Assembly (NCBI GenBank): GCA_017506865.1
Contig: JAFCMP010000335.1
Span: forward strand, 124,001-188,000
Source: Tribonema minus
Lineage: Eukaryota > Sar > Xanthophyceae > Tribonematales > Tribonemataceae
Length of the DNA: 64,000 nucleotides
Direction of reading: 5' to 3'
Positions 47,601 through 57,765 of the stretch are shown piece by piece. Position 1 is the first letter of the stretch; each line of letters begins with the position of its first letter. The position numbers and the translations under genes are program-made. Under the pieces are notes generated by a model that was not told the DNA's origin, did not search any database, and saw only the letters and a program-made list of their open reading frames with translations.

Positions 47601-50600
47601 TGGGCGCATGGCTGATGCATGCTGCATGTTTTAACCAACAGCTATAGCTAGCGGCACATGTAGTTGTCTAGGGTTAGGGTTACGCTGAGCAGCAGTGCCC
47701 ACCACAGCCCAGGCCTGGCTTTTTCATGTTCCATGCTGTGGGACCCATGGCTCATGCATGCTGCATGTTAAGCCAACACACAGTTGTCTAGGGTGAGGGT
47801 TAGGCCGAGCAGCAGTGCTCACCGCAGCCCAGGCCCACGTCCACCACGGCGTGTTGATGGCAAGCGCCATGCCAGCACACGCGGGCTTGTACTGGCACAT
47901 ACAGCCTTCGCCGTTTGGCTTACACGGTAATAAGGTTATCATCTGCGGCGGTGGGAGCATGGCAGAGGTATGGGGGCAGTCAGAGGTGATGCCTGAGTCT
48001 GCTCGATGCTCAACATGAAGCTTTGGGCAGGGTGTGCATAGGCCTTGATGGTATAATATATGTGTGCGTGTCCAAATGCATGAGAAAAGCAATGAGCTGG
48101 TTCTGTTGCCTGTGAACAAACCGACACAGTCAGCCGACTACATGCGCTGCACAACTCTGCACAGCAACATTTTGGTACAGGGTCTGCAACATTGCTAGCT
48201 GGTTGATCCAGCATACTGCGGGCTGGCATGTTTGTGCGTACTCAATTGTGGTGTGTGTGAGCTAACATTGGCTTCAGTACAGAAAGCAATGATCTGGCAC
48301 ACTGATTCCGTATTGACGATCATCGCCAAGTGCCTTTAGATTTATAAATGTCTGATTCGTTGTGGAAAGCACGATGCCATGGACGACCTCAGTCATCATC
48401 CCCTACCACACTCAGTTGAGGACATCAGACACAGGCGAGTCACTACTTGAGAAGTGGCCAACGATGTGAGGTGTGCAGAGGCGCTAAACATGGCAGATGG
48501 CAGCTGCACAGAGTAATTGTTGTGGCGCGTCACCTTGTTGAAGTGCGTAATCTCATTAACCACATCGTAGTTGATAACCTGCAAGAGAGCAAGGCAGGAC
48601 AAGAGAAAGGCAGGTGAGCATCGATGCGTGCAGTCGGGCATCAGTGCTCATCAGCAGTGCACTTCAGGCGCCATGCTGCTACGACCTGATCATAGAGCAC
48701 AGTCGCGATGCCTGGTGCATGCGCTCTACCGAGCATATCCTGCACGTGATGTTACCGAGCGAGACCTTCAGGCTGAACGCGTGGATTGAAGTGTTCCGAG
48801 GTCAGAGCCAGCGGCAACAGCAAAACAAAGGCTGGCGTCCTTGCTCTATGATGTTCCACAACAGGCCATCTAACTGTGCAACGGTCAGGACCTGGCAAGA
48901 CTTGCTGCTATCCTACCGGACCCCTAGCACAGACAGTACCGCTAGCACATTCTCACGTTCTCTGCGCTGCTACTCACAGTGCTCGGTGAGAGACCATTTA
49001 GGCAAGCTGATGTCAGCTGGCTGCCTGACCCAGCCCGCAAATGGACTGCCAAGGGACTGTCTGTAGAATATACAGACCACCCGAAAACTGTGGAAAACCC
49101 TACTCCACTCGCATGCTCACCTCATAGCGCTCGATGAAAATTGTTGTGCGCTGCCAGATGGCCGCCTGCACCGACTTCTTGCTACTCATTATTGCAGTTG
49201 GAACACACATGGAGCTTCACCTGCTCCACTCTACTTCACTTCACTCACATGCTTGTTGTAGCGCTCAATGTAGTCGTTCAGCCGCTGCCAGATGGCCGCC
49301 TGCACAGCTTTCTTGCTGCTCAATATTGCAGTTGAAACACACATGTAGCGTCACCTGCTCCACTCTACTTCACTCCACTCACATGCTTGTCATAGCGCTC
49401 AATGTAGTCGTTCAGCCGCTGCCAGATGGCCGCCTGCACAGAGTTGGCGCTCCCATCCGCAGGCAGGTTGGCCAGCCAGTCGGGCCCCCCTCCCTCTGCA
49501 AATATGTCGTGGCCGCGCATGCCCAGGTCGTTCTGCACGGCAAAGTCGTAGATAGCGTCGCCGCCGTCCCACGCAAACTGCCCCTGCTGCGGCTCCGTCT
49601 GCGGCCACTTCTGCTCGTACTCGTCGGCTGCGCGTCGGGGGGGGTGCAGTGGGGGGGTGAGTACGGCGAGTTGAAGTCAACAATGGGGTTGAAGTTGAGA
49701 GGCGGAGTTGAACTCGCCACTTCTGCTCATACTCGTCCGCTGCGCTTGCATGGGGGGGGGATGGGGTGCCAGCACAGAGAGTTGAAGTTAATGACGGAGT
49801 TGAACTTGCAATTCCAGGCTCTGATTAACGGAGTACGGCGACAGCAGCCGGGTGCTGGTTCTTGGTGGGTGTTGGTGACCCGGAGCGCCTGCCGCTTCTG
49901 TTGCTGTAAGCAGAGTATATCATAGAAGTATACATACTGTGATTTGGTGATGCAGTCTGCATGGTAGTGCTGGCAGCATGCTGGCAGCATGACTCGAATG
50001 CCGCGCCTGCTGCTGCCAGCATTACTACTACTGGCACACTAGCCGCAGCTAACTTCAACTTCAAGTCCAAAATAAAATGGCGGTGATCACCTATTCGAGA
50101 CGTGTAGTTGTCCATCACTCAAGTTGCAGCATGGTTCAGAAATTTGCCTGGACCGCTGCCGCCCTTGGCACCTGTTGCGCTTACGCTCATTCATTCAACA
50201 GCTGCAGGTGGAAGCCTCTCCGCCGCACCGCGCATGCAGAACGTAAAAACTGGTAAAGAAGAAGTATGTGAAACAGTTTGCCTATACCCCTGTCACTCAC
50301 TTATGGCGTTGAAGTGCTGCAGAAAGAGGTCCGCCAGCCCCGCCACATTGTCCAGGCTTACATTACCAAGGGGGGTAGCATTTGCTCTAGCATATGTGAA
50401 AGTGTTGAAGAATTCTTAAGAATATTGAAGAATTCAAAACAGTTTGCCTAACCCCTCCCATCACTCACTTATGGCGTTGAAGTGCTGCAGAAAGAGGTCC
50501 GCCAGACCCGCCACGTTGTCCAGGTCCGGCGAAGCCAGCGTCGCGCCAAACGGGTACTCGTGCCGCGTCATTGTGATGGTGGCCTGCCCCGCTATGCCGG

Positions 50601-53600
50601 GGCCTATCTGCAGCGCGACGTCGCGCTTGCGCAGATCCGCTATCTTGGGCAGCGAATAGGCTCTGCAAGCCAGAGAAGAGTGATATTGCGGTGTGACTGG
50701 TCAGCGGCACTGGTATATCTACAAATGAGGTCACAAATGAGATAGTGTTTTGATCTGACACGGTGGGAAAGCAGCAGAGATCAAGTGAGCAGCCAACTTG
50801 CTCTGTGTTGCGGTGTGTGGGGTCTGTATTCAGGGGCATGTGTCTGCGGCAATGCTGTGGTCTCCACATATGAGATGGCGTTTTGATCCGACGGGTGAAA
50901 AAGCAGCAGAGATCAAGTGAGCAGCCAACTTGCTGTGTGTTGCGGTGTGAGGGGTATGTGTTTAGGGGTATGTATGTGCGGCAATGCTTTGGTCTCAACA
51001 TGCGAGATGGTGTTTTTTGATCCGACGGTGAGAGAGCAGCAGAGATCAAGTGAGCGGCCAACTTCATTTGTGACATTGTGTCGTCATGTGCCTGTTTCGA
51101 GCGCTGCGCCGCGCTTACGGCACTCCGCAGTCTCGTGTTACATTATGGCTCTGTTGCAAGAAATAGGTTTACATGCCCTAGTTGAGGTTTGCACCTAGCG
51201 TTGTAGTTGGAGTGCAGCGTGTGTTCGCAGATGGACTGCACGCGGGAAGCCAGGCGCATCCCTATGGTGCCCTCTGACGCTCGACAGGTGGCGGCGCTTC
51301 GGTGAGCGTCGACACGCATGCTGATGTATCGGATCCATCAGGTCGGCTGCAACCATCACGGAGGCAACAACAACCTAAGGTCGTGCGGCACATGCGCCCA
51401 TGCGTGTGGGAACACAGAGTGACGTTTGCTGTGCCCTCCTCAGGTCGACTCTCAAATGAGCTCTGCAGAGTCAACAGGGTATGTGCAAACTTATGCAGAG
51501 CTCATTCCGGAGTCGACCGGGGGGGGGGGGGGGGGACAGAAGACGCCACTCCGTGTTCTCACACACCATGCGGGGGTGCAAGTTGCCGCACGACCCTTCA
51601 TTGTTGTGGCCGCCGTGATAGCCGCAGCCGACCCGATAATTCTGAGACATCAGCATGTGAGTCGGCGCGGACCAAAGCGCCGCCATGGTTGGAGCGCCAG
51701 AGGGCGCTAGAACGATGCGTCTGGCCTCTGTTGTGAAGCCCATTTGCTGTAGACTCACTGGTAACTTGCGTGGGACGATCAGGAGTTGCCAGGTGCGGGT
51801 CGAGCAGGTTGTGAGAGACTGAGCAACTCGACCGTGTGCCGCAGCGGGTACCGCTCTCATGCTCAACACCAGCAAAGGTCTGCACAGCGATCCAGGGAGA
51901 CGACAAATTCGTCTGAACATGTGAGCCGACAGGCGCAAGCCTGCACTCCTTCAAGGAAGGTTGCGACGAGGCAGCATCGATACATGTCATTGTTTAGGGT
52001 TAGGGTAAGGGTTAGGCCTACCCCTAACCCCTAACCCTAACCCTAACCCCGAGCAGCAGCTGAACAGCAGCCTGCAAACTGGAGCGGCCGGAGCTACTGC
52101 ATGAGGTGCAGGTGGAGAAGATTCCCTTGGCTGGAGGGCCTATCTTGAGCTGTTGCAATTTTCAGGGGCAAGTGTGCGCAGTGGATAGCGTAGCAGGCTC
52201 TTACGATTTCAGTGTGCCATTGCAGGGTGCAATAGGCTGGGCGGCAGCAGCAATGCCGAGTAGTTGTTGCAGGTCTTACACAAGAAGGGCAGATACCCAG
52301 CAGTGCATACAGCTTCAATTCTTACGACTTCAGTGTGCCATTGCAAGGCGCAATAGGATAGCAGCAATGCCGAGGAGTCATTGCATTATTGGTTCGGTGT
52401 GACCTAGGTGACACACTCGTGGTGTTATCAGAAAGTAAGGTGGTGAAGGACGCGAGATTACTATCGACAGCATACCTGCGCATGCCAGCTCAGGATTGCT
52501 GAGTCACCTACATCAATGACCTGGAGCTGATCTCAAACAGCTTGCGCGAACAAACTGTGCTTCAACTGCAACTTTAAGTGCAAACCTCAACTAGGGCATG
52601 TAACCCTAATTGTGCAACAGAGCCATATTGTGTCCTCCCCCAGTCAAAGCTCCTTTTCTTAAGCTTGACTGACAAAGTACGCCGGATGGTTACTTCCTTT
52701 CCTACACACAAGCATGTGAATGCTCTCACTACATACAGCCAGCAATGCTGCACCGTTGTTTGGGGTAGGTTTGGGGTTGGGGTTAGTGTTAGCCTAACTC
52801 TAACCCTAAACCCTAAGGGGTTGCGTTAGGGTTGAAACCCTAAGGGGTTGGGTGAGGGTTAGGGTTGGGGTTAGCCTAGTTAGGGTTAGGGTTGGCGTTA
52901 GGACTAGCCTAACCCTAACCCCAACCCTAACCCTAACCCTAACACTCGGGCACAGCGCGCGCATACTCAGAGAGCAATGGAAACAACCTACATATATGCT
53001 AAGACAGAAAAATCACACACGCGACTTCAAAGTGGCGTGTCAACCAACTGGTCAACCAACTGGCGTCAACTCCCGCGACGGTACTTGTTGCAGGCGTTTC
53101 TTGAAGCTGCATAGAGTATGCGCGGCATGGTACATGCTGCTGATGTACGGTGATGGCTGCGATATAAGAGCGCTCGATATGAGAGCGGTCACAGTGTAAG
53201 AGCGCTCAGTCGGCTGGCTGAACACGGATCTGGTCGACATAAGAGCGATTTGGTGCTGCGATTTGGTGCGGAGCAGACTGCTCTTACATCGTGCCCACCT
53301 ACCGCTCGCCGCTGCATGATCAATGGTCAGCAGCTTTTGCGCAAAACTCAAAACGCTGAAGCGTATCACAGCAAAATTGCAAGCGGTGCCGCGGCTGCGT
53401 GCTGCGATGGTTGCTTTACGGAATAATTCTAAGCCAAGTCCAACCATGGTTACACTAGCCCTAATTAAATACACCAAGACCTGGATCTAGGGTTAGGATT
53501 GCCTTGGGTTAGCCCTAACTTTACTTAAGCCCCAAGGACGATATGTAAGCGGTCACGGTATAAGAGCGGCGAGGCTGGCGGGGCGGACCCGCAGTCGTAT

Positions 53601-56600
53601 CGTGACCTCCCCAAATAGCTGATTTAACAGCTGAGCACTGCCACCTGACCACACATGAAGAATGGCGCGAGGTGACGACAGCGGCACCTTGCACTTTCCG
53701 CAGCATCACTGCTTGTGACTCGTGGCCAAGTGCTGCAGCAGCGGCGACCACGGGCATTGCTGGAAGGCATTCAATTTGACGACTAACCACACCTTGTCAC
53801 CTAGTGCTCTACGATATTTTGATTTGTTTTCATCAATGATTTGTACGCTGGTAGGGGTAGGGTTAGGGTTGGCCCTGATGTGTGGTGTGCAGTGCAAACT
53901 GCCGTGGGGTTGATCGTGAATCAACAGAGAAGCAATGTCATCAGTATCCTGTCTTCCTTCAAGTTGTTGCAGACTTTCACAAGCTCAATGTCTGCCGAAG
54001 ATCCTGTATACTTTGGCAGGCGTTTCAGACTGCAAACATATGAATGTGCTGAGATCTTGAAAAGCAGCTTTTATAATTGTAGCTGTCCATCAACACTTTC
54101 ACATGTGTAACAGCCTACCAGGCTTCCCAGAGTATCAAGTCACATGTGTAACAGTGTAACAGCCTACCAGGCTTCCCAGAGTAACAAGTCACCCATGCAC
54201 TTTGTATTTCAAGTGCAATGTGACAATACAACAGTGCTTCTGTAAAGTTGCAACAATCTATTCACTGCATGCACTAACTTTTATCCAAAACCCAAAGCCA
54301 GCATTGAACAACCTCCATGTGCGAGCAGGGAGGTGCCGACGACATCTCCAGCAGTGCAGAGCATGAAGCTGCTGCAATTGCTTCTGCAACAATGAATGCC
54401 TCTCTGTTGTACATAAACTATCGCCTGCATTAACTATCGCCTCTCTATTGTACATTACTAACATGAGAAATCACCAGCCCTCATGCGTGCTATACTTGTG
54501 TGAGACTGAAGTCGCAATACTAGGGAGCGTCCTGCCCCCCTGCCTCCCCCTATGCGCTCCTTATGCTGAGGCCTCAATAAGTGCTTGCGGTAAGCGCGTG
54601 CATCGACTCAGGGAATGATGAGCTACACCGCCTTGCAGTGCCCACTAAGGTTAAGCGTTGCGGTTAGGTCAGGATTAGGCTTTCACACTGTGTCATGCGT
54701 ATGCAGAAGCACCACATATGCATATAGAAAACTACAAAACACGATTTGCAGATCTATCTAGGCTGCTCTGCAGTACGACAGGGCGTAAGGTATCGCTTGA
54801 TGCTCAGCGATCCGCTTTTTTCAAAGGGTAAATAACTGTTTAAAAAGCGTTGCATCGCTTCATCAAAGTATGTATAAGATATTTCTTGTTGAACTATAAA
54901 ACTCTGCCGAGCTGCCATACACCGAGGCAGCAGACACGATGGTCACTCTTAGGTACATAGGTTTTTTGGGTGCATACCTGAAGTTATCCAGAGAGCAGTT
55001 TGTCAGCCAGACATCGTCAATGTACACCGTGGTGCCCATGGGCAGCTGCTTGATGAGAATAGTCAAGTCCCCCCCCTGGCTGACCACGGTCCCCGACATT
55101 GCATTCCAGCGGTTGGGTATCCTTGTTAGCAGCGTTCCCGCCTGCAGTTTTGAAAAGAGAATGCAAGTTCAACAGCAAGAGTGTTACGTCAGAGCCTGCG
55201 AATGCAAGAGAGCATGCGCGTTTGACAGCAAGAGCGTTGCGTCAGACCCTGCGAATGCAAGAGAGCATGCGCGTTTGACAGCAAGAGCGTTGCATAGAGC
55301 ACTGTAGTTCGACAGTGGGACGCTCATGTGTGTACAGTACTTCAACACAGGCGCTCCTGCATAGAACGTCCGTGGAGAAGGTGCGTGAGCATTGAGGAGG
55401 TAAGCACGTTCCACTGCAGCAGCAGGATCAGATGCATTGCAACTTGGATCTGGACTGTCAATGGACCCAACTCAGTGAGATGAGATGTTTGATAAGTGCT
55501 GATGTGATGTCGTCACGTGAGCCACAAACCCGCAAACACCCATACAGCAGAGGGTTCTGTTGACAGCGCGCGGCTCTTAGTGCTGTTGTGCTTTTCAAGC
55601 ACAAAACTCTGTCAGCAAAACCAACGTGTAGGCATTCAAAAATACTTTTAACACTGATTGCAATGGCGCGCTTCACTGCTAGCACTTACCGCGCGATGGT
55701 GAGAAAAAGGCCCGGGCAAGTGCAAGATGCTGCATGGAGGAAGAACTTGTCGTCTCTGTTGAAGCATGCCTGAGCCAGCAGGTTCAAAAGGTGACGCTGC
55801 ACATCTGATGCCATGGCCACTGCGTGACAACTTCAACAACTTGCGTTTACATGACTGGGGGTGTTGAGCCAGCAAAACGGTCAGCACACAAGTGCAACTT
55901 CCTCAAAGGCACAACAGCTCTTGATAATGCACTAGAGCGCCCCTTCTAATTTGTTTTCATCTGCTGTTTTCTTTCTCACCCCGTCTTCGATGCCATCTGC
56001 CTGGTACTTCAGGTAGGGGCACTTGAGGGATGTGATTTCATCTGTGCAGTCATACTGGGGCAGGTACACCCATGCCTGCAAAGCACACAGGGCAGCCAGG
56101 GAACTTTTAATAACAAACATTGGACTCATGGCGTATGACTGCAGCAGCAGCGACACACGGTTGTTGGTGGAAGGCACTTGCGGCTAAGCACTCCTTGTCA
56201 CCTAGAGCTCTACGATATTTTGATTCGATTCCATTGAAGAGTGTGCAATGCGTGATCAATGTGTCCACCGCAGCATGCGCCATCACTTCACAAGAGTGCA
56301 GGCAAAAATGGTGCTCTGCGCTGCAAGCTTGACGTGACAGCAAACTCTGTGAATCAGGGGCAGCAAAGTGGTTGGCACGGCAGCAGCTGCGGTGCCAGGA
56401 ACAGCAAGTACTGTACATTACGCAACGCTCGAGACTTGCTCACAATGCAACCATGGACTTGTACACGCATAATCGCTCACAACAGGCAGTTGTCCAACAT
56501 CAAAGCGTGCACCAGCACTTTGATGGTCAGAAAACTGCTGTCATGCTGTTAGCGGTAGTCAGCACATGCACAGCACAGCCAGCACGTGGTGGAACGCATC

Positions 56601-57223
56601 AATTCCCCTCTTACTACTGTACTTGTGTGGTGGGATATGAACAGGTGTGCATCAGCCGTTGGGGTCAGAGTTCTAGAAGACATCTTACCGCCAGATGGTA
56701 GGCTTCCCCGGGTTGAAAGTTGGCGCCGGGCACTACAAAGTTAAGCGACGAGCACAGGGGCTGGTTGGCGCCCGTGAACCTATACATGCCCTTGGTCCCA
56801 GGCGTGCGCGGAGGCGGGACCCCCGGTTGGCCGACCTGAACCCATTCTGCGACGTCCGCGCACTCAGCAACCCAACCCTCTGCCCCCTTCTCGAAGTTTT
56901 CCACCACCATCAAGCCCTGCTTGCGAACGGCATCCAAACAGCAAGAAATACGTGCGGTCAGGCAAAGCGCCATGAGCAGCAACGCTAGATTTCCTGCCGC
57001 AAGCAGGACAGCCTAGCGGCAGCATTTAGTGGCACGTTAGGATCGTAGTACATACCGGGAAGATCTTCTCGTAAGCGGGGACAGGTAGCGATTGTGGTGG
57101 CAGCTTCCTGCCAGGTTGCTGTTGGCGCGCATCGGTGTTGACTGTACCCCTCAGGCTGCCAGCGAAGCTGAGGTGCGCGCTGCTGCCAAGCGAGCATATC
57201 AGCAGCGCCGCCTTGAGCGCCAT
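42406..57223 (-). CDS. Secreted GH10 endo-1,4-beta-xylanase with N-terminal CBM and Pro-rich tail, about 14 exons
   Basis: The protein should hydrolyse the beta-1,4 backbone of xylan-like polysaccharides outside the cell. Exons: 57,223-57,056; 56,919-56,689; 56,075-55,980; 55,141-54,978; 50,662-50,469; 49,627-49,383; 48,578-48,534; 47,942-47,823; 47,113-47,047; 46,481-46,338; 45,339-45,096; 44,624-44,391; 43,762-43,691; 42,567-42,406. The start at 57,223 opens a signal peptide (MALKAALLICSLGSSAHLSF); an ATG at 57,286 is the alternative. Frames agree at all junctions except 47,047 to 46,481, where a short exon may be missing. Catalytic residues are present: acid/base Glu in YDVVNEI and nucleophile Glu in WFTEFDIN. 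The layout (CBM then GH10, RGHDIF, GITLWGW, FKGDYQVAL) is that of plant-type GH10. Confidence 0.85.
42640..42800. repeat. About 80-bp tandem duplication upstream in sequence of the xylanase tail
   Basis: Two units begin gttgacggttcatggtgctc and continue agagatgggg, caacgtcagaagt or gaatgtcagaagt, then gagctgt. They lie in the last xylanase intron. Confidence 0.85.
43201..43388. repeat. Palindrome: about 70-base arms with a 46-base centre
   Basis: The left arm (43,201-43,270: ggatcggcggcgcc to aaggcaaggccaggc) is the inverted complement of the right arm (43,317-43,388: gcctggccttgactttcccg to gccgccgatcc), with a few mismatches. It lies in the intron between the C-terminal domain and the Pro-rich exons. 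Confidence 0.85.
44140..44375. repeat. CAG-rich microsatellite with embedded longer units
   Basis: Long runs of cag, with a unit of about 36 bases (agcagcagcgttacagcagc plus agtgacagcgctc) duplicated at 44,280-44,350. It sits next to the donor of the xylanase exon at 44,391. Confidence 0.85.
44835..45010 (-). repeat. Two decayed copies of the 3' end and donor of the xylanase exon 45,096-45,339
   Basis: ctcacgctctgcaggagtcc, the complement of the real exon end plus its gtgagt donor, recurs at 44,837 and 44,970 besides the true site at 45,091. Each copy is followed by sequence like cgcccgcagggttgaact. Confidence 0.9.
45096..50662 (-). CDS. Xylanase exons 5-11: GH10 catalytic barrel
   Basis: In order: RKRDVALQI and HEYPFGATLASPD (50,662-50,469); KWPQTEPQQGQFAWDGGDAI and MRGHDIFAEGGGPDWLANL (49,627-49,383); YDVVNEITHFNK, acid/base Glu (48,578-48,534); a Cys-rich 40-residue exon with GEGCMCQYKPACAG not typical of the family (47,942-47,823); GLYQNDYCT, the usual NDY strand (47,113-47,047); GTCGFDLHMRID (46,481-46,338); WFTEFDIND, nucleophile Glu, then FSHPKNMGITLWGWAKE (45,339-45,096). 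Confidence 0.85.
45342..45368 (-). other. 27-base G tract forming the pyrimidine tract of a splice acceptor
   Basis: On the minus strand the acceptor of the exon at 45,339 reads as 27 consecutive C followed directly by AG. Confidence 0.85.
45736..45780. repeat. Short head-to-head TTAGGG/CCCTAA block
   Basis: aggttagggttagtaaccat is followed at once by aaccctaaccctagg, so the block can fold on itself. Confidence 0.9.
46018..46205 (-). repeat. Two decayed copies of the 3' end and donor of the xylanase exon 46,338-46,481
   Basis: The block around gactcaccaccagtcggtgc, then ctggcgt, ctctggtgg or ctctggtag, tcaatgc and catgtgcag, occurs at 46,140-46,200 and, weaker, at 46,020-46,076, besides the true exon end at 46,331-46,395. 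Confidence 0.85.
46485..46740. repeat. Duplicated acceptor-side block of the xylanase exon at 46,481
   Basis: cgtttggtgcgccacagaag at 46,488 and cgtttggtgcgccacagacg at 46,675 start two similar blocks of about 60 bases that continue gctgctcg, atggaga or atgaaga. Confidence 0.8.
47510..47725 (-). repeat. Two decayed copies of the donor region of the xylanase exon 47,823-47,942, each with a TTAGGG motif
   Basis: A unit of about 145 bases with gttgtctagggttaggg, gagcagcagtgctcaccgca and gcccaggcccacg is present at 47,513 and 47,658 besides the true exon end at 47,785-47,840. Confidence 0.85.
49100..49382 (-). repeat. Two decayed copies of the 3' end and donor of the xylanase exon 49,383-49,627
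   Basis: Units of about 125 bases with tagcgctcaatgtagtcgtt, cgctgccagatggccgcctg and cacctgctccactctacttc occur at 49,120 and 49,255 besides the exon itself (49,383 upward). Confidence 0.9.
50285..50355 (-). repeat. Decayed copy of the 3' end and donor of the xylanase exon 50,469-50,662
   Basis: cactcacttatggcgttgaa, then gtgctgcagaaagaggtccg and ccagccccgccac, is identical or nearly so to the true exon end, including the gtgagt donor. Confidence 0.9.
50685..51070. repeat. Intronic tandem array, three units of about 125 bases
   Basis: Each unit has gagatggtgttttgatccga, agcagcagagatcaagtgag and cagccaacttg plus ctgtgttgcggtgtg. It lies at the upstream side of the xylanase exon at 50,662. 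Confidence 0.85.
51182..51795. repeat. Large inverted duplication: about 255-base arms, 100-base centre with a 17-base G tract
   Basis: 51,182-51,440 and 51,541-51,795 are inverted complements of each other at perhaps 70-75 percent identity by eye (for example ggtcggctgcaaccatcacg against gggtcggctgcggctatcac). The centre includes G17 at 51,519-51,535. It sits in the 4.3-kb intron before the GH10 barrel. Confidence 0.8.
51985..52950. repeat. Interstitial telomere-type TTAGGG arrays, partly head-to-head
   Basis: 51,992-52,048 reads ttagggttagggtaagggtt and then flips to ccctaaccctaaccctaacc. 52,765-52,945 holds a second, longer mosaic that switches strand several times. Confidence 0.9.
53700..53830. 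repeat. Intronic dispersed repeat, copy 1 (see 56,125-56,235)
   Basis: cctagtgctctacgatattt with flanking ctgcagcagcggcgac and tggaaggca matches 56,135-56,235 in the same orientation. Confidence 0.75.
54100..54200. repeat. About 50-bp tandem duplication
   Basis: aacagcctaccaggcttccc followed by agagtatcaagtcaca or agagtaacaagtcacc occurs twice in tandem. Confidence 0.9.
54978..57223 (-). CDS. Xylanase exons 1-4: signal peptide and carbohydrate-binding module (CBM22/CBM4_9-like)
   Basis: After the signal peptide and a Gln/Pro-rich linker, exon 2 reads VVENFEKGAEGW and GMYRFTGANQPLCSSL, exon 3 continues YHLAAWVYLPQYD, and exon 4 ends with WNAMSGTVVSQGGDL and TTVYIDDVWLTNCSLDN. The beta-strand spacing and the closing YIDDV are typical of these modules. 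Exon 4 joins the GH10 exon at 50,662 across a 4.3-kb intron through a split Arg codon. Confidence 0.8.
55180..55300. repeat. About 56-bp tandem repeat, two and a half copies
   Basis: The unit tgcgaatgcaagagagcatg, cgcgtttgacagcaagagcg, ttgcgtcaga repeats next to the acceptor of the xylanase exon at 55,141. Confidence 0.9.
56125..56235. repeat. Intronic dispersed repeat, copy 2
   Basis: It shares cctagagctctacgatattt and flanks with 53,700-53,830, 2.4 kb away in another intron of the same gene. Confidence 0.75.
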
Positions 57224-57604
57224 GCCGGGAAGCAACGTGAGCTGCCGTCCCTGCGTTAGGCTTTGCTTGGATGCGATGGCATGCAACTGCGTTGATCACA
57301 CTGGGCACCACCCTCGGAGCAATTTAAGCGGCACCGTCGTATTTCAACGAGTTCCTAGATTCTCCATACACCAGGTTCCGGACAGACCGAATGTATGCGC
57401 AAAAAAATCTTGCCGATCTTCAGTGGGGGTCCGCACCTGACTTTGTACGTACCCTCGGATCTCGATTGGTGTCAGTATGTTGTCCAGGTGTAAACATACA
57501 CCTTCAGCGACTGTATCAGCCAGGCCAATGATATAGGTGTAGTTTATTGTCCAGTGTGAACGTACATCTTTTCCCAAGTGCCTCACGGCTGGGCAACCCT
57601 AAGT

Positions 57605-57765
57605 AAGGCTTGGTCGTAAGGTGTTGGTGATGGTGTGAGAGGCCTGTTTGCCCGTTTGCGTTTGAGTCGCTCTTCGGAGGAGTTTTGCATTGAGTGCACA
57701 TCCAAAGAGAGGGCTTTTGCGCCCCTTGCGAAGCGAAACAAATAAAAGTACACAATGTGCAGACA
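57605..57765 (+). repeat. Dispersed repeat, copy 2 (see 31,690-31,855)
   Basis: Same orientation and content as copy 1. It starts about 380 bases upstream of the xylanase start codon, as copy 1 lies about 560 bases upstream of the redox fusion gene. Its A-rich end (aaacaaataaaagtacacaa) suggests a retroelement tail. Confidence 0.75.

Noticed and set aside
47510-49445. Regular direct repeats as a CRISPR array
   Set aside because: The units are imperfect copies of exon borders in a eukaryotic intron, with no constant spacers.
51185-51290. Xylanase exon with GTIGMRLASRVQSIC before the GH10 start
   Set aside because: No acceptor gives the needed phase, while exon 54,978 joins 50,662 directly in phase. 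It is part of the inverted duplication.
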